This document shows positions 45,345 to 53,163 of a stretch of 64,000 bases of DNA, one piece after another. The stretch covers positions 2,170,001 through 2,234,000 of the forward strand of contig OY970329.1 of the NCBI GenBank assembly GCA_963717375.1, read 5' to 3'. Below the pieces are notes generated by a model that searched no databases, was not told the origin of the DNA, and saw only the letters and a program-made list of their open reading frames with translations. The translations under genes and the position numbers were made by a program. The stretch comes from VRUE01 sp963717375 (GTDB taxonomy: Bacteria; Actinomycetota; Thermoleophilia; Solirubrobacterales; 70-9). Position 1 is the first letter of the stretch. Every line of letters starts with the position of its first letter.

Positions 45345-45930
45345 AGCGATCGCCCCAGAGGGCGACCATCTCGTCGGCGAATTCGTCGGTGAGCGCCAAC
45401 TTCGGGGAGTGCTCGAAGAGCATTTCGAGGTCCCCCTCCCAGATGTAGATCTTGAGGTCGAGCGAGACCGCGAGTTCGTCGCTGACCCGCTCGTCGATCA
45501 GGGCGTAGGCCTCGCGCAGCATCGCGACGTTGGTCAGTTTGTCGGCGGCGAAGATCGCAGCCGCCGCCGGGTCGGCGCGCGCGACCCGGAGCCGGTGCTC
45601 CTCCTTGCGCTCCTCGTAGTCCTCGATTGACTCGTCTTCGGTCATCGCCTCAACCAGGCTGCCGACGACCTCACCGAAGCGCTCGCGCACTTCGTCAATC
45701 CCGATCTCGCTCTTCTCGACCACGTCGTGCAGCAGGCCGGCCGCCAGCACCTCATCGCCGTAGCGGTGCTTGACCAGGATCTCGGCGACGGCAACCGGGT
45801 GGTCGATGTAGGGGTGCCCGTCGCTGCCCCGGCGAAGCTGGCCCGCGTGGGCCCGTCGCGCCGTGTCCAGCGCGTCCCTGACCAGATCAGATCTCTCGAC
45901 TGCAGCGTCGATTCCAGAGGTCGACGACAT
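45316..45930 (-). CDS. HD-domain phosphohydrolase (SpoT/MESH1-like)
   Basis: This is a 204-residue single-domain HD protein. Metal-site motifs are RRGSDGHPYIDHPVAVA near residue 34, AAGLLHDVVEKSEI near residue 64, and a later KLTNV. The arrangement resembles the hydrolase half of RelA/SpoT or small alarmone hydrolases, so ppGpp or another nucleotide is a plausible substrate. No synthetase domain is present. TACCCT lies 10 bases before the ATG. Convergent overlap with the DUF6328 gene is unusual. Confidence 0.82.
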   Translation of the reverse strand: MSSTSGIDAAVERSDLVRDALDTARRAHAGQLRRGSDGHPYIDHPVAVAEILVKHRYGDEVLAAGLLHDVVEKSEIGIDEVRERFGEVVGSLVEAMTEDESIEDYEERKEEHRLRVARADPAAAAIFAADKLTNVAMLREAYALIDERVSDELAVSLDLKIYIWEGDLEMLFEHSPKLALTDEFADEMVALWGDRFRAAGSAPD

Positions 45931-45940
45931 CCCGCGTGCC

Positions 45941-45946
45941 AGGGTA
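45941..45946 (-). promoter_or_regulatory. TACCCT, putative leaderless -10 of the HD gene
   Basis: On the minus strand TACCCT ends 10 bases before the ATG. It is part of an imperfect hairpin CCAGGG...CCCTGG (45939-45944 and 45958-45963). Confidence 0.4.
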
Positions 45947-45991
45947 GCGGGACTCCGAGCCCTGGTGAACCATGGTGTTTAACTCAGGTGC

Positions 45992-46873
45992 CTAACTTGC
46001 AGACGCGGTGCTCGCGGCGTGCGCGGGCAGGTCGTACTCCGCTCGCTCCACCGCCAGCTCGATCTCGTCCGCGCCGCCGCCCAGGGCTAGCCAGCGCTGC
46101 TGCGCTTCCGCCCCGAGCTGGTCGAGCCGCTCGTCGGAATGCATCGGATCGTGGTGAAAGAGAACCGTGCGCGCCGCATTGGCACGGCGGGCGAAGGAGA
46201 TCGAGTGCGAGAGCGAGGAGTGGCCCCAGCCGATGTGGTCGGGGTACTCGGCGTCGGCATACTGGCCGTCGTGGATCAGCAACGAGGCGTCGCGGGCGAG
46301 TCCGAGTCCGGAGATCCAGTCCTCCTCGAGCGCGTCGATGTCGGCGCCGAGAGCAGGCTCGTGGTCGGGGATGTAGGCGAGCGAGGAGTCGCCGTCGTCG
46401 ATCCGGTAGCCGAGCGTCGGCCCGCGGTGGGCGACCGAGGCGGCGCTGATCCGCGCCGAGCCGATCTCCCACTCGGTCTGCGGGCAGTGCTTGAAGGAGA
46501 CGTCGCAGGGCAGCTCGCGCACCTCAACCGGCGAGAGCGGCGCCGAGATATAGCGGGCGATGCGATCGCGCAGCGAGGCCTCCGGCGAGGCCGGGCCCCA
46601 GATCACAATCTCGGTCTGGGCGCGGAAGGCGGGGGCGAAGAAGACGAGGCCCTGGATGTGGTCGAGGTGGAGGTGGGTGAGGAGGATGTGGAGGCGGGCC
46701 GGCTCGGCGGCGAGCGCAAGGCCGAGGCTGCGGATGCCGGTGCCGGCGTCGAGCGCCAGCAGCGAACCGTCGGAGAGGGTGACGCCGACGCAGGAGGTGT
46801 TGCCGCCGTAGCGGATCGTCTCCGGGCCGGGGGAGGGAATCGAGCCGCGGGTGCCCCAGAGCTTGACCTTCAT
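45992..46873 (-). CDS. MBL-fold metallohydrolase
   Basis: This is a 293-residue metallo-beta-lactamase fold protein with the zinc motif THLHLDHIQGL near residue 79 and a start, MKVKLWGTRGSIPSPG, seen in cyclic-phosphodiesterase-like or PhnP/Z-like hydrolases. A later GWGHSSLSHS and FHHDPMHSDE supply further ligands. One base separates its ATG from the stop of the PAS gene, so both are in one transcript. The substrate is unknown. Confidence 0.85.
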   Translation of the reverse strand: MKVKLWGTRGSIPSPGPETIRYGGNTSCVGVTLSDGSLLALDAGTGIRSLGLALAAEPARLHILLTHLHLDHIQGLVFFAPAFRAQTEIVIWGPASPEASLRDRIARYISAPLSPVEVRELPCDVSFKHCPQTEWEIGSARISAASVAHRGPTLGYRIDDGDSSLAYIPDHEPALGADIDALEEDWISGLGLARDASLLIHDGQYADAEYPDHIGWGHSSLSHSISFARRANAARTVLFHHDPMHSDERLDQLGAEAQQRWLALGGGADEIELAVERAEYDLPAHAASTASAS

Positions 46874-46874
46874 C

Positions 46875-47282
46875 TCAGCGACCCGCCCCGTTGCTCGAGC
46901 CGGCGGGCCAGAAGACCGCGATCGCTCCCTGCGAGCCGTGCGGGGTGAGGATCGGGAAGGCCGAGACCTCGACCTGGTGGCGGGCGCCATCCGCTGAGCT
47001 GATCTCGAAGTCGGCGTGGGCGGGGCGGCCGTTGCGCACCGCGACGACCAGCGGCAGCTCGTCGTAGGGGATCGGCTCGCCCGCTTTGTCGAAAGGACCG
47101 AACATCGATCCCCACTCCTCGGCGCCGACCGTTCCCAACTCCTCGAAGCGCTTGCCGAGCAGGGCGCCGGCGGCCTCGTTGTAGAAGACGAGGACCCCGC
47201 CCTCGTCGACCAGGAAGGCCGGGGTCGAGAGCGCAGACATCAAGTTGCGAGCCAGGATCAGCTCGAGGGGCCTCTGCGTCAC
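46875..47282 (-). CDS. PAS-domain sensor protein
   Basis: This is a 135-residue single PAS domain: PAFLVDEGGVLVFYNEAAGALLGKRFEELG opens the fold (read PAFLVDEGG and FYNEAAGALLG), and the C-terminal VEVSAFPILTPHG is the last strand pair. There is no output domain, so it may regulate the MBL hydrolase encoded immediately downstream. GTG at 47282 is chosen because the region upstream is non-homologous; a GTG nine bases earlier is possible. Confidence 0.72.
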   Translation of the reverse strand: MTQRPLELILARNLMSALSTPAFLVDEGGVLVFYNEAAGALLGKRFEELGTVGAEEWGSMFGPFDKAGEPIPYDELPLVVAVRNGRPAHADFEISSADGARHQVEVSAFPILTPHGSQGAIAVFWPAGSSNGAGR

Positions 47283-47450
47283 AGATGACACTTTAGATAG
47301 TTGGGATCGACACAGCCGGGTGAGAGAAGACAGTTGGTGCCGCAGAAGCGAGACGAGTACCTTCGATCCCAGGCGGCTCCAACTGCGTGACATTCGTCAC
47401 TCTTGAATCCTCGCTGTTGGCCCGGGTATCGAATACGGTCCGGTTCCCCG

Positions 47451-48125
47451 ATGGAGGCTTCGACGAAACCACAGGACGAGACAGCGCTTCCGCTCGAGCC
47501 GGCGAAGGAGCCGAGCCCGATGTACAGGACGGCGATGGCGGTCTGCAAGCCGGTGGCGCTCTGGGGCCGCATGCGGGTGGAGGGCCTCGAGGCAATTCCC
47601 GAGAGCGGCCCGGTGCTGGTCGTCGGCAACCACGACAGCCACTGGGACCCGGTGATGGTCGGGATCTCGGCGATCCGCCGCCGCCAGATCAAAGCGCTGG
47701 CCAAGGCGGAACTCTGGGACGTGCGCGGCCTCGCCCCGGTGCTCAACGGCATGGGCCAGATTCCGATCCAACGCGATTCCGGCGATGCCGGGGCGCTGAC
47801 CCGGGCGATCGAGGAACTGCGCCGCGGCGCCTGCATCGGCGTCTTCCCCGAAGGGACCCGCTCGCGCGGCAAAGTCCTGCGGGCGCGCAGCGGCATCGGT
47901 CGCCTCGCGCTCGAAGTCCCCGAGGCGAAGCTCGTCTGCGTCGCGATCGAGGGCACTTCTGACCTCACCGGATTCCCCAAGCGTCCCAAGCTGCGGATTC
48001 GCTTCTTCGAGCCCGCCGGCGGTCAGGCCCAGCCTGGCGAGGAGGCGGGAGAGCTCGCGGTCCGGCTGCTGGCCGAGATCCGCGCGCTCGTCCCACCCTC
48101 GATCTCCGCCCGCAAGCGCTCCTAG
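47451..48125 (+). CDS. plsC: 1-acyl-sn-glycerol-3-phosphate acyltransferase
   Basis: This is a 224-residue PlsC-type acyltransferase of phospholipid synthesis. The catalytic NHDSHWDP (HX4D) lies near residue 60, and the substrate-binding FPEGTRSRG near residue 133. It has no long membrane helix, only amphipathic N-terminal sequence, as in short PlsC forms. ATG at 47451 is chosen; an in-frame ATG at 47403 adds residues unlike the family. TACGGT lies 11 bases upstream. A large palindromic region follows the stop. Confidence 0.87.
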   Translation: MEASTKPQDETALPLEPAKEPSPMYRTAMAVCKPVALWGRMRVEGLEAIPESGPVLVVGNHDSHWDPVMVGISAIRRRQIKALAKAELWDVRGLAPVLNGMGQIPIQRDSGDAGALTRAIEELRRGACIGVFPEGTRSRGKVLRARSGIGRLALEVPEAKLVCVAIEGTSDLTGFPKRPKLRIRFFEPAGGQAQPGEEAGELAVRLLAEIRALVPPSISARKRS

Positions 48126-48467
48126 TCTTCGACGCGGTCGGGTGGGACGGTGGGTGCGCCTCTGGGGGAATTGATGTCGCACGCGCCCGCTTTGCGGGCG
48201 CTTAGCGACAATTTGAGAGCGCGGCTTCGCCGCGCCTAGAACCACGAGTGCAGCGGCCGCTTCGCGACATTCCCCCAGAGGCGCACCCGCCGTCCCTCTC
48301 GAAAGCATCCGAAGCTTCGAGAGAGGGCTCCGTTCGAGCGCCGGCTTCGCGCGAAACTTTTCCAAGCTTCGGCTCCGCAGCGCTGATTCGAAGCTCTTGG
48401 TTCGCGCTTTCGCTTCGAAGCTCCGTCTCTGCAGGAGCGTGTGGAGGGCCCCTCCCACCCGGCGCTC
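48126..48467. repeat. Gene-free 342-bp region of nested palindromes
   Basis: Two 28-base arms, 48144-48171 and 48269-48296, are reverse complements with one mismatch. Between them lie GCGCCCGC/GCGGGCGC (48183-48190, 48194-48201) and GCGCGGC/GCCGCGC (48219-48225, 48229-48235). A further hairpin CTCTCGAA/TTCGAGAG (48296-48303, 48316-48323) and several CGAAGC/GCTTCG repeats follow. No open frame is supported. It separates the convergent plsC and lipoprotein genes and could fold into a cloverleaf-like RNA or cruciform. Confidence 0.75.
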
Positions 48468-48998
48468 TTAGTGACCCGCCTTCTCGCCGTTGGGGTGTAG
48501 CGGGTACCAGGAGGCGCCGAAGGCCTTGCTGTCGGTGCCGTTGTCTTCGCCAGGCTTTTTGTCCTCGACGAAGGTGTAGAGCGGCCAGCCCGCGTAGGTG
48601 ACCTGGATCGTGCCGTCTTTGCGTTCGGTCGTGCCCAGTTTCGAGGCCATCGCGCCTTCGCCCGCCTGCGGTTTGCCTTCCGTCGTCAGCGGTGGCCAGC
48701 CCTGTTCACAGGCTCCGTAGCAGGCGGATTCGCCGTTCTGGTCCTTCTGGAAGTAGTAGAGGGTGAGGCCGTTCGAGTCGACGAGCACCTTGCCGACCCC
48801 CTTTGCGGTACCGACCGTGATCGGCGCCCCTTCGCTTGTCGCGGCGGCGGGCTTGGTCGTCGATTCTTCGCCGGAGCCATAGGCGCCGCCAGAGCTAGAG
48901 CTGCTGCTACTGCTGTTGTCGCTGCTGCTTCCGCAGCCGGCAATCGCCAGCATCGCGATCAGCGCCAGGGCGGCAAATGCGGGAAAGGTCTTCTTCAC
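48468..48998 (-). CDS. Secreted COG4315-type lipoprotein
   Basis: This is a 176-residue lipoprotein with the lipobox LAIAGC at about Cys22 and a poly-Ser/Gly linker. The mature part has the Lipoprotein_15 pattern: VDSNGLTLYYFQKD, CYGACEQGWPPL and TYAGWPLYTFVEDKKPG. Such proteins occur next to ECF sigma factors in actinobacteria; ligand and function are unknown. The ATG overlaps the anti-sigma stop by four bases, making it a likely target of the same regulon. Confidence 0.82.
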   Translation of the reverse strand: MKKTFPAFAALALIAMLAIAGCGSSSDNSSSSSSSSGGAYGSGEESTTKPAAATSEGAPITVGTAKGVGKVLVDSNGLTLYYFQKDQNGESACYGACEQGWPPLTTEGKPQAGEGAMASKLGTTERKDGTIQVTYAGWPLYTFVEDKKPGEDNGTDSKAFGASWYPLHPNGEKAGH

Positions 48999-49702
48999 GT
49001 CGGTTCCTCCTGTCGGATTTGCTTGCGCAGGGCTGTGTCGCCGGCGCCGATCGGCGCGACGAAAGTTCGGTCGCCCGCGTGGACGACGAGTGCTTTGGCG
49101 CGGGAGAGATCAAGTGCGGCGCTGAGCACCGCCGAGGCGTCCCCGCCCCAGCGGTAGCGGAAGGTGCCGGCGGAGACGTCGCGACCGCCCGGCCCGCGCA
49201 TGTAGACGCGGCAGAGCGTGCCCGAGCTGATGCCCTTCACGTACATGTGGATCTCGGTGCCGTACGCCTGCGGCTCCAGTGCCGCGGCGATTTTCACTCC
49301 CGCGGGCAGCGAGCGGAAAGAGACGTGCTGCTCCGGGCTGCCGCCGTTGTCGCCGGTAAGGACGAAAATCGCAAGGACGGCTGCGGCCGCAGCTGCGGCC
49401 GCACCGCCCAAGCCGAGTCCGAAGCGGAGGCGACGATGCTGTCGCTTCGAGCGCCGCTCCGCGTCGATCGTGGCCGCGATCCGCTTGCCCAGCTCCGGCG
49501 GCGGCGCTGGGGCCGGCCCGAAGCGCTCGGGGTCGGCGTGGGGGAGCAGGCTCACCACTGAGCCGAGCGCGTCGGCCTCAGCGCGGCAGGCCGGGCAGCC
49601 CTCAAGGTGGGCCTCCATGCCCGCCCGCTCGTCGTCGGTGAGGTGCCCGAGCGCGTAGGCGCCCAGGCTCTCGCGCCACTCGCGGCAGTTGTCAGTCTTC
49701 AT
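48995..49702 (-). CDS. Membrane anti-sigma factor with zinc-finger domain
   Basis: This is a 235-residue protein. The N-terminal anti-sigma domain has CREW...GHLTDDERAGMEAHLEGCPACR, with the HxxxCxxC core read HLEGCPAC near residue 32. One membrane helix lies near residues 88-112 (GLGGAAAAAAAAVLAIFVL). The extracellular C-terminal domain of about 115 residues probably senses a signal. It overlaps the sigma gene by 11 bases, the usual arrangement for a sigma/anti-sigma pair. Confidence 0.85.
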   Translation of the reverse strand: MKTDNCREWRESLGAYALGHLTDDERAGMEAHLEGCPACRAEADALGSVVSLLPHADPERFGPAPAPPPELGKRIAATIDAERRSKRQHRRLRFGLGLGGAAAAAAAAVLAIFVLTGDNGGSPEQHVSFRSLPAGVKIAAALEPQAYGTEIHMYVKGISSGTLCRVYMRGPGGRDVSAGTFRYRWGGDASAVLSAALDLSRAKALVVHAGDRTFVAPIGAGDTALRKQIRQEEPT

Positions 49703-50201
49703 AGCCCATCTCCTCGAGCACGACCCGCAGCGCCCGCAGCCCGTAGTAGACGCGGCTCTTCACGGTTCCCTCTGGGACGCCGAGCTCCTCGGCGACCTCC
49801 GCGTAGGGACGGCCCCGGTAGTAGGTCTCGACCAGCACGCGGCGGTGATCGTCGCCGATTCTGCGCATCGCCTCCTCGATCTGCCAGGAGAGCAGCGCCT
49901 CGTCAAAGGGCTCGACCGAGGGCTCGACGCCACCCTCGGCAACCGAAGGCCGCGAGCTGCGGGCGCGGCCGAGGTCAATGACGACGTTGCGCAGGATCGC
50001 GAAGAGCCAGGTGCGCAGCGAGCCGATCTGCGGGTCGAAGCGCTCGCCGGCCCGCCAGGCCCGCAGGAATGTCTCCTGCACGGCCTCTTCGGCGAGGCCA
50101 GGGTCGGCGAGCGAGCGAACCGCGAAGCCGTACAGCTCTGCCGCGTGCGCCGCGTAGGCCTCGCGCACATCCCGCTCGCGGGTCAGAGCACCGGGTGCCA
50201 T
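49692..50201 (-). CDS. ECF sigma-70 family RNA polymerase sigma factor
   Basis: This is a 169-residue extracytoplasmic-function sigma factor. Region 2 (about 10-80) includes GLAEEAVQETFLRAW, and region 4 (about 110-165) includes YYRGRPYAEVAEELGVPEGTVKSRVYYGLR, read as AEELGVPEGTVKSRV for the recognition helix. It is the first of a sigma/anti-sigma/lipoprotein operon. Sequestration by the membrane anti-sigma and release by an outside signal is the expected control. The target promoter was not identified. Confidence 0.9.
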   Translation of the reverse strand: MAPGALTRERDVREAYAAHAAELYGFAVRSLADPGLAEEAVQETFLRAWRAGERFDPQIGSLRTWLFAILRNVVIDLGRARSSRPSVAEGGVEPSVEPFDEALLSWQIEEAMRRIGDDHRRVLVETYYRGRPYAEVAEELGVPEGTVKSRVYYGLRALRVVLEEMGYED

Positions 50202-50293
50202 CTCAGGCCGATCTTGGAGCAGGTATGCAGATCACGACTGTCCGGAATACGAACAGCCGCCGGCGCGGGTTCAGGCCAAACGCGGAAGCCTTG

Positions 50294-50440
50294 TTACTCC
50301 ATTTTTCCGATCTTGAAGATTTTCGTGCCACAGTCGGGGCACGTACCTTGGATCGCCGGGCGACCATTCTTCATCGTCACCTGTTTGGCGTCCTTGATCT
50401 CGACCTTCTTTCGCTCCTTGACGCAGTAACCCTCGGGCAT
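50294..50440 (-). CDS. DUF5679-like 48-residue zinc protein
   Basis: This is a very short gene. It reads MPEGYCVKERKKVEI... and ends ...GTCPDCGTKIFKIGKME. One Cys near residue 6 and a CPDC knuckle near residues 34-37 could bind zinc. It resembles the actinobacterial DUF5679 family, related to the zinc domains of topoisomerase I. AAAGGA sits upstream of the ATG at good spacing. It is easily missed because of its length. Confidence 0.75.
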   Translation of the reverse strand: MPEGYCVKERKKVEIKDAKQVTMKNGRPAIQGTCPDCGTKIFKIGKME

Positions 50441-50563
50441 CAGTGGCCGTCCTTTCACTGCCTTGGCGGCAGAGCTCGCGGTGGTCGCGAGATCGAATTG
50501 CGGCGAATGTAACGCAGTGGGGGGACGATGGCGGCAAAGAATGTGCCGTTTGGCACAAACGTC

Positions 50564-50893
50564 CTACTTCCCTTCGCCGCCGCCTTCGAGGCTTGCGACC
50601 CTCGCCTGGAGGGCTTTGACCTGCGCCGTGAGGGCGGTGACACGGGGATCAACTGCGCCCGCCGTGCCGCCGGCGCTCTCGGCTTCGAGCGCTTCGATCC
50701 TGGTCGTGAGTTCGGTCTGCAGCGTCTGCAGGTCCGCTTCGCTCACCTTGTTGCTCTGTGCCTCGATGCCGAGGTAGACCCCCGCGCCGGCGCCGCCGAT
50801 CGCGATCGCGACCAGGACGAGGAAGACGCGCGTGCGCATCGTCAGCTTGCGCTCAACCAGCCCGATCCACGCCCGCAGTCCGTCCAGCGACAT
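50564..50893 (-). CDS. Single-pass membrane coiled-coil protein
   Basis: This is a 109-residue protein with a short basic cytoplasmic start, one membrane helix near residues 22-43 (VFLVLVAIAIGGAGAGVYLG), then an extracytoplasmic coiled coil with leucine/alanine heptads (LQTLQTELTTRIEALEAES, VTALTAQVKALQARVASLE). No catalytic motif is seen. It may be a scaffold or a trimeric stalk. It is transcribed divergently from the thiolase with 81 bases between starts. Confidence 0.65.
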   Translation of the reverse strand: MSLDGLRAWIGLVERKLTMRTRVFLVLVAIAIGGAGAGVYLGIEAQSNKVSEADLQTLQTELTTRIEALEAESAGGTAGAVDPRVTALTAQVKALQARVASLEGGGEGK

Positions 50894-50974
50894 CGCCCTA
50901 ACTTAGAGCCTGCCCCCGATCCACTACCCTGCGGCCCGCATCTTCCCGACCCCAGCTTTCAAGGAGAGACCCGC

Positions 50975-52132
50975 ATGCCCGAGGCAGTAATCGTCGACAC
51001 CATCCGCACTCCGATCGGCCGCGCCTTCAAGGGCTCGCTGGCTCAGCTGCGCCCGGAGGAGACGGGCGCCTTCGTGGTCGACCAGCTGCTCGAGCGCAAC
51101 CCGGGCGTCGACCCGGCCCTGGTCGAGGACCTCTTCTGCGGCGTCGGCATGCCGCAGGGCCTGGAGGCATTCAACATCGGCCGGATCATTTCGCTGCTCT
51201 CCGAGAAGCTGCCGCAGACGGTCAACGGCGTCACCGTCTCGCGCTACTGCTCCTCCAGCCTCGACGCGATCCGCCACGCCGGCAACGCGATCAAGGCCGG
51301 CGAGGGAGATGTCTACATCGCCGCCGGGGTCGAGTGGGTGAGCCGCTTCAACGAGCGCACCGAGCCCGCCGGCGCCGACGACCGCAACCCCAACCTGATC
51401 GGTGAGAACGGCCAGCCCAACGCCTACATCGACATGGGCCTGACCGCGGTCAACGTCGCCAACCACTACGAGGTCAGCCGCGCCGACATGGACAAGATCG
51501 CGCAGCGCTCCCAGGAACTGGCCGTCCAGTCCCAGGAGGACGGCTTCTTCGACCGCGAAATCGTCCCGGTGAAGCTGCCCGACGGCACCGAGGTCGCCAA
51601 GGACGACGGCCCGCGCGCCTCCTCGACCCTGGAGAAGCTGAGCCAGCTGCCCGAGGCCTTCGGCGGCGGCGGCGTCACCGCCGGCAACTCCTGCCCGCTC
51701 AACGACGGCGCCGCGGCGGTGCTGCTGATGAGCGACACCAAGGCAAAGGAGCTGGGGCTGACCCCGCGCGCCCGCATCATCACCGCCGCCACCTGGGGCA
51801 ACGAGCCCGAGTACATGGGTGTGGCCCCGATTGGCGCGATCAAGAAGGTGCTCGAGCGGACTGGGATGACGATGGAGGACGTCGGCACGGTCGAGCTCAA
51901 CGAGGCCTTCGCTGCCCAGGTGATCCCGATCATGGACGAATGCGACATCCCGCTGGAGAAGCTCAACACCCACGGTGGTGCGATCGCCCTCGGTCACCCC
52001 TTCGGGATGACCGGCGCCCGCATGATGGGCACCCTGCTCAACGTGATGGAGACCGACGACCACCAGGTAGGCATCGAGACGATGTGCGTGGCCGGTGGCC
52101 AAGGCAAGGCGATGATCGTCGAAAGGGTCTGA
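50975..52132 (+). CDS. Acetyl-CoA acyltransferase (thiolase)
   Basis: This is a 385-residue thiolase that condenses or cleaves acyl-CoA. The catalytic Cys is Cys92 in SRYCSSSLDAI; the His is in GGAIALGHPFGMTGARM; the second Cys is in CVAGGQGKAM. The ATG has AAGGAGAG 7 bases upstream; longer upstream frame is antisense to the coiled-coil gene. Context with enoyl-CoA hydratase and thioesterase suggests fatty-acid or ketone degradation. The stop codon is the first base pair of a large inverted repeat. Confidence 0.93.
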   Translation: MPEAVIVDTIRTPIGRAFKGSLAQLRPEETGAFVVDQLLERNPGVDPALVEDLFCGVGMPQGLEAFNIGRIISLLSEKLPQTVNGVTVSRYCSSSLDAIRHAGNAIKAGEGDVYIAAGVEWVSRFNERTEPAGADDRNPNLIGENGQPNAYIDMGLTAVNVANHYEVSRADMDKIAQRSQELAVQSQEDGFFDREIVPVKLPDGTEVAKDDGPRASSTLEKLSQLPEAFGGGGVTAGNSCPLNDGAAAVLLMSDTKAKELGLTPRARIITAATWGNEPEYMGVAPIGAIKKVLERTGMTMEDVGTVELNEAFAAQVIPIMDECDIPLEKLNTHGGAIALGHPFGMTGARMMGTLLNVMETDDHQVGIETMCVAGGQGKAMIVERV

Positions 52133-52246
52133 GAGCCTGACCCGGTAGGGGTTCCACTTAACTTTTTCGGTGGGGCGGAACCTGCTGGCGCCGCAAGCGC
52201 GCGCCGAAAAAGTACAAGACGTTCCACCCCTACCGGGTCAGGCTCT
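52132..52246. repeat. 115-bp nested inverted repeat between thiolase and hydratase
   Basis: The outer arms, 52132-52152 and 52226-52246, are perfect 21-base reverse complements (AGAGCCTGACCCGGTAGGGG plus T). Inner arms ACTTTTTCGG (52161-52170) and CCGAAAAAGT (52204-52213) are also perfect. The left arm begins in the thiolase stop codon. It could be a terminator/processing hairpin or a small non-autonomous mobile unit. Confidence 0.75.
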
Positions 52247-52257
52247 AAGGTCCGCTC

Positions 52258-53163
52258 GTGGACACGCTGACCTATGAGGCCGACGGCCGGGTTGCGAGGC
52301 TTACGCTCAATCGGCCGGAGCGAGGGAATGGGATAACGCCGCGGATGCCGGTCGAGTTGGCGGCCTGTGTCGAGCGGGCGAATCTCGACCCGGCCATCCA
52401 TGCGATCGCCCTGGCCGGTAACGGCACCGGCTTCTGCGGTGGCTATGACCTGGTCGCCTCGGCCGAGGGCGACATGAGTGAGCTGGGTGGGTCCGAGGCG
52501 CCGCCCGGATCGCCGCTCGACCCGGCGACGATCGGCGCCAACCACGCGCCCGAGTCGAACTGGGACCCGGTCACCGACTTCCAGTTCATGTCGCGCAACG
52601 TGCGGGGCTTCATGAGTCTCTTTCACTCCGAGAAGCCGGTGCTCTGCAAGGTGCACGGCTACTGCGTCGCCGGCGGAACCGACATGGCGCTCTGCTCCGA
52701 CCTGCTGGTGATCGCCGCCGAGGCCAAGATCGGCTACCCGCCGGCGCGGGTCTGGGGCTCGCCGACGACAGCAATGTGGACGGCGCGGATCGGGCCGATG
52801 CGGGCCAAGCGGCTGCTGCTGACCGGTGACTCACTGACCGGCGCGCAAGCGGAGGAGTGGGGGCTGGCGACCGAGGCGCCGCTGGCCGCCGAGCTGGACG
52901 AGCGCTTCGAGCGCCTGTTGGAGCGCGTGGCGCGGATGCCGATCAACCAACTGGTGATGATGAAGATGCTGGTCAACCAGAGCCTCTACGCCCAGGGCCT
53001 GCACCAGACCCAGTTGCTGGGGACTTTCTTCGATGGCATCGCCCGCCACACCGAGGAGGGCCACGGCTTTGTCCGCCGCGCCGCCGAGTCGGGCTTCAAA
53101 GAGGCGGTGCGCGAGCGTGACGAGCCCTACGGCGACTTCGGCATGGAGGGGTTCGGCGTATGA
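52258..53163 (+). CDS. Enoyl-CoA hydratase/isomerase family protein
   Basis: This is a 301-residue crotonase-fold enzyme. The oxyanion-hole loops are near AGNGTGFCGGYDLV (about residue 50) and YCVAGGTDMALCSDL (about residue 138). The usual catalytic Glu positions are not obvious, so hydratase versus isomerase or hydrolase activity is uncertain. About 45 inserted residues (roughly 60-105) lengthen the family core. The GTG start overlaps the next gene's region by gene coupling: its stop overlaps the monooxygenase ATG by four bases. Confidence 0.85.
   Translation: MDTLTYEADGRVARLTLNRPERGNGITPRMPVELAACVERANLDPAIHAIALAGNGTGFCGGYDLVASAEGDMSELGGSEAPPGSPLDPATIGANHAPESNWDPVTDFQFMSRNVRGFMSLFHSEKPVLCKVHGYCVAGGTDMALCSDLLVIAAEAKIGYPPARVWGSPTTAMWTARIGPMRAKRLLLTGDSLTGAQAEEWGLATEAPLAAELDERFERLLERVARMPINQLVMMKMLVNQSLYAQGLHQTQLLGTFFDGIARHTEEGHGFVRRAAESGFKEAVRERDEPYGDFGMEGFGV

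Noticed and set aside
45939..45963. Hairpin CCAGGG...CCCTGG near the HD gene as a terminator
   Set aside because: It lies between a gene start and the end of the gene upstream on the same strand and overlaps a likely -10, so a promoter-linked role is equally likely; the stem is only 6 bp.
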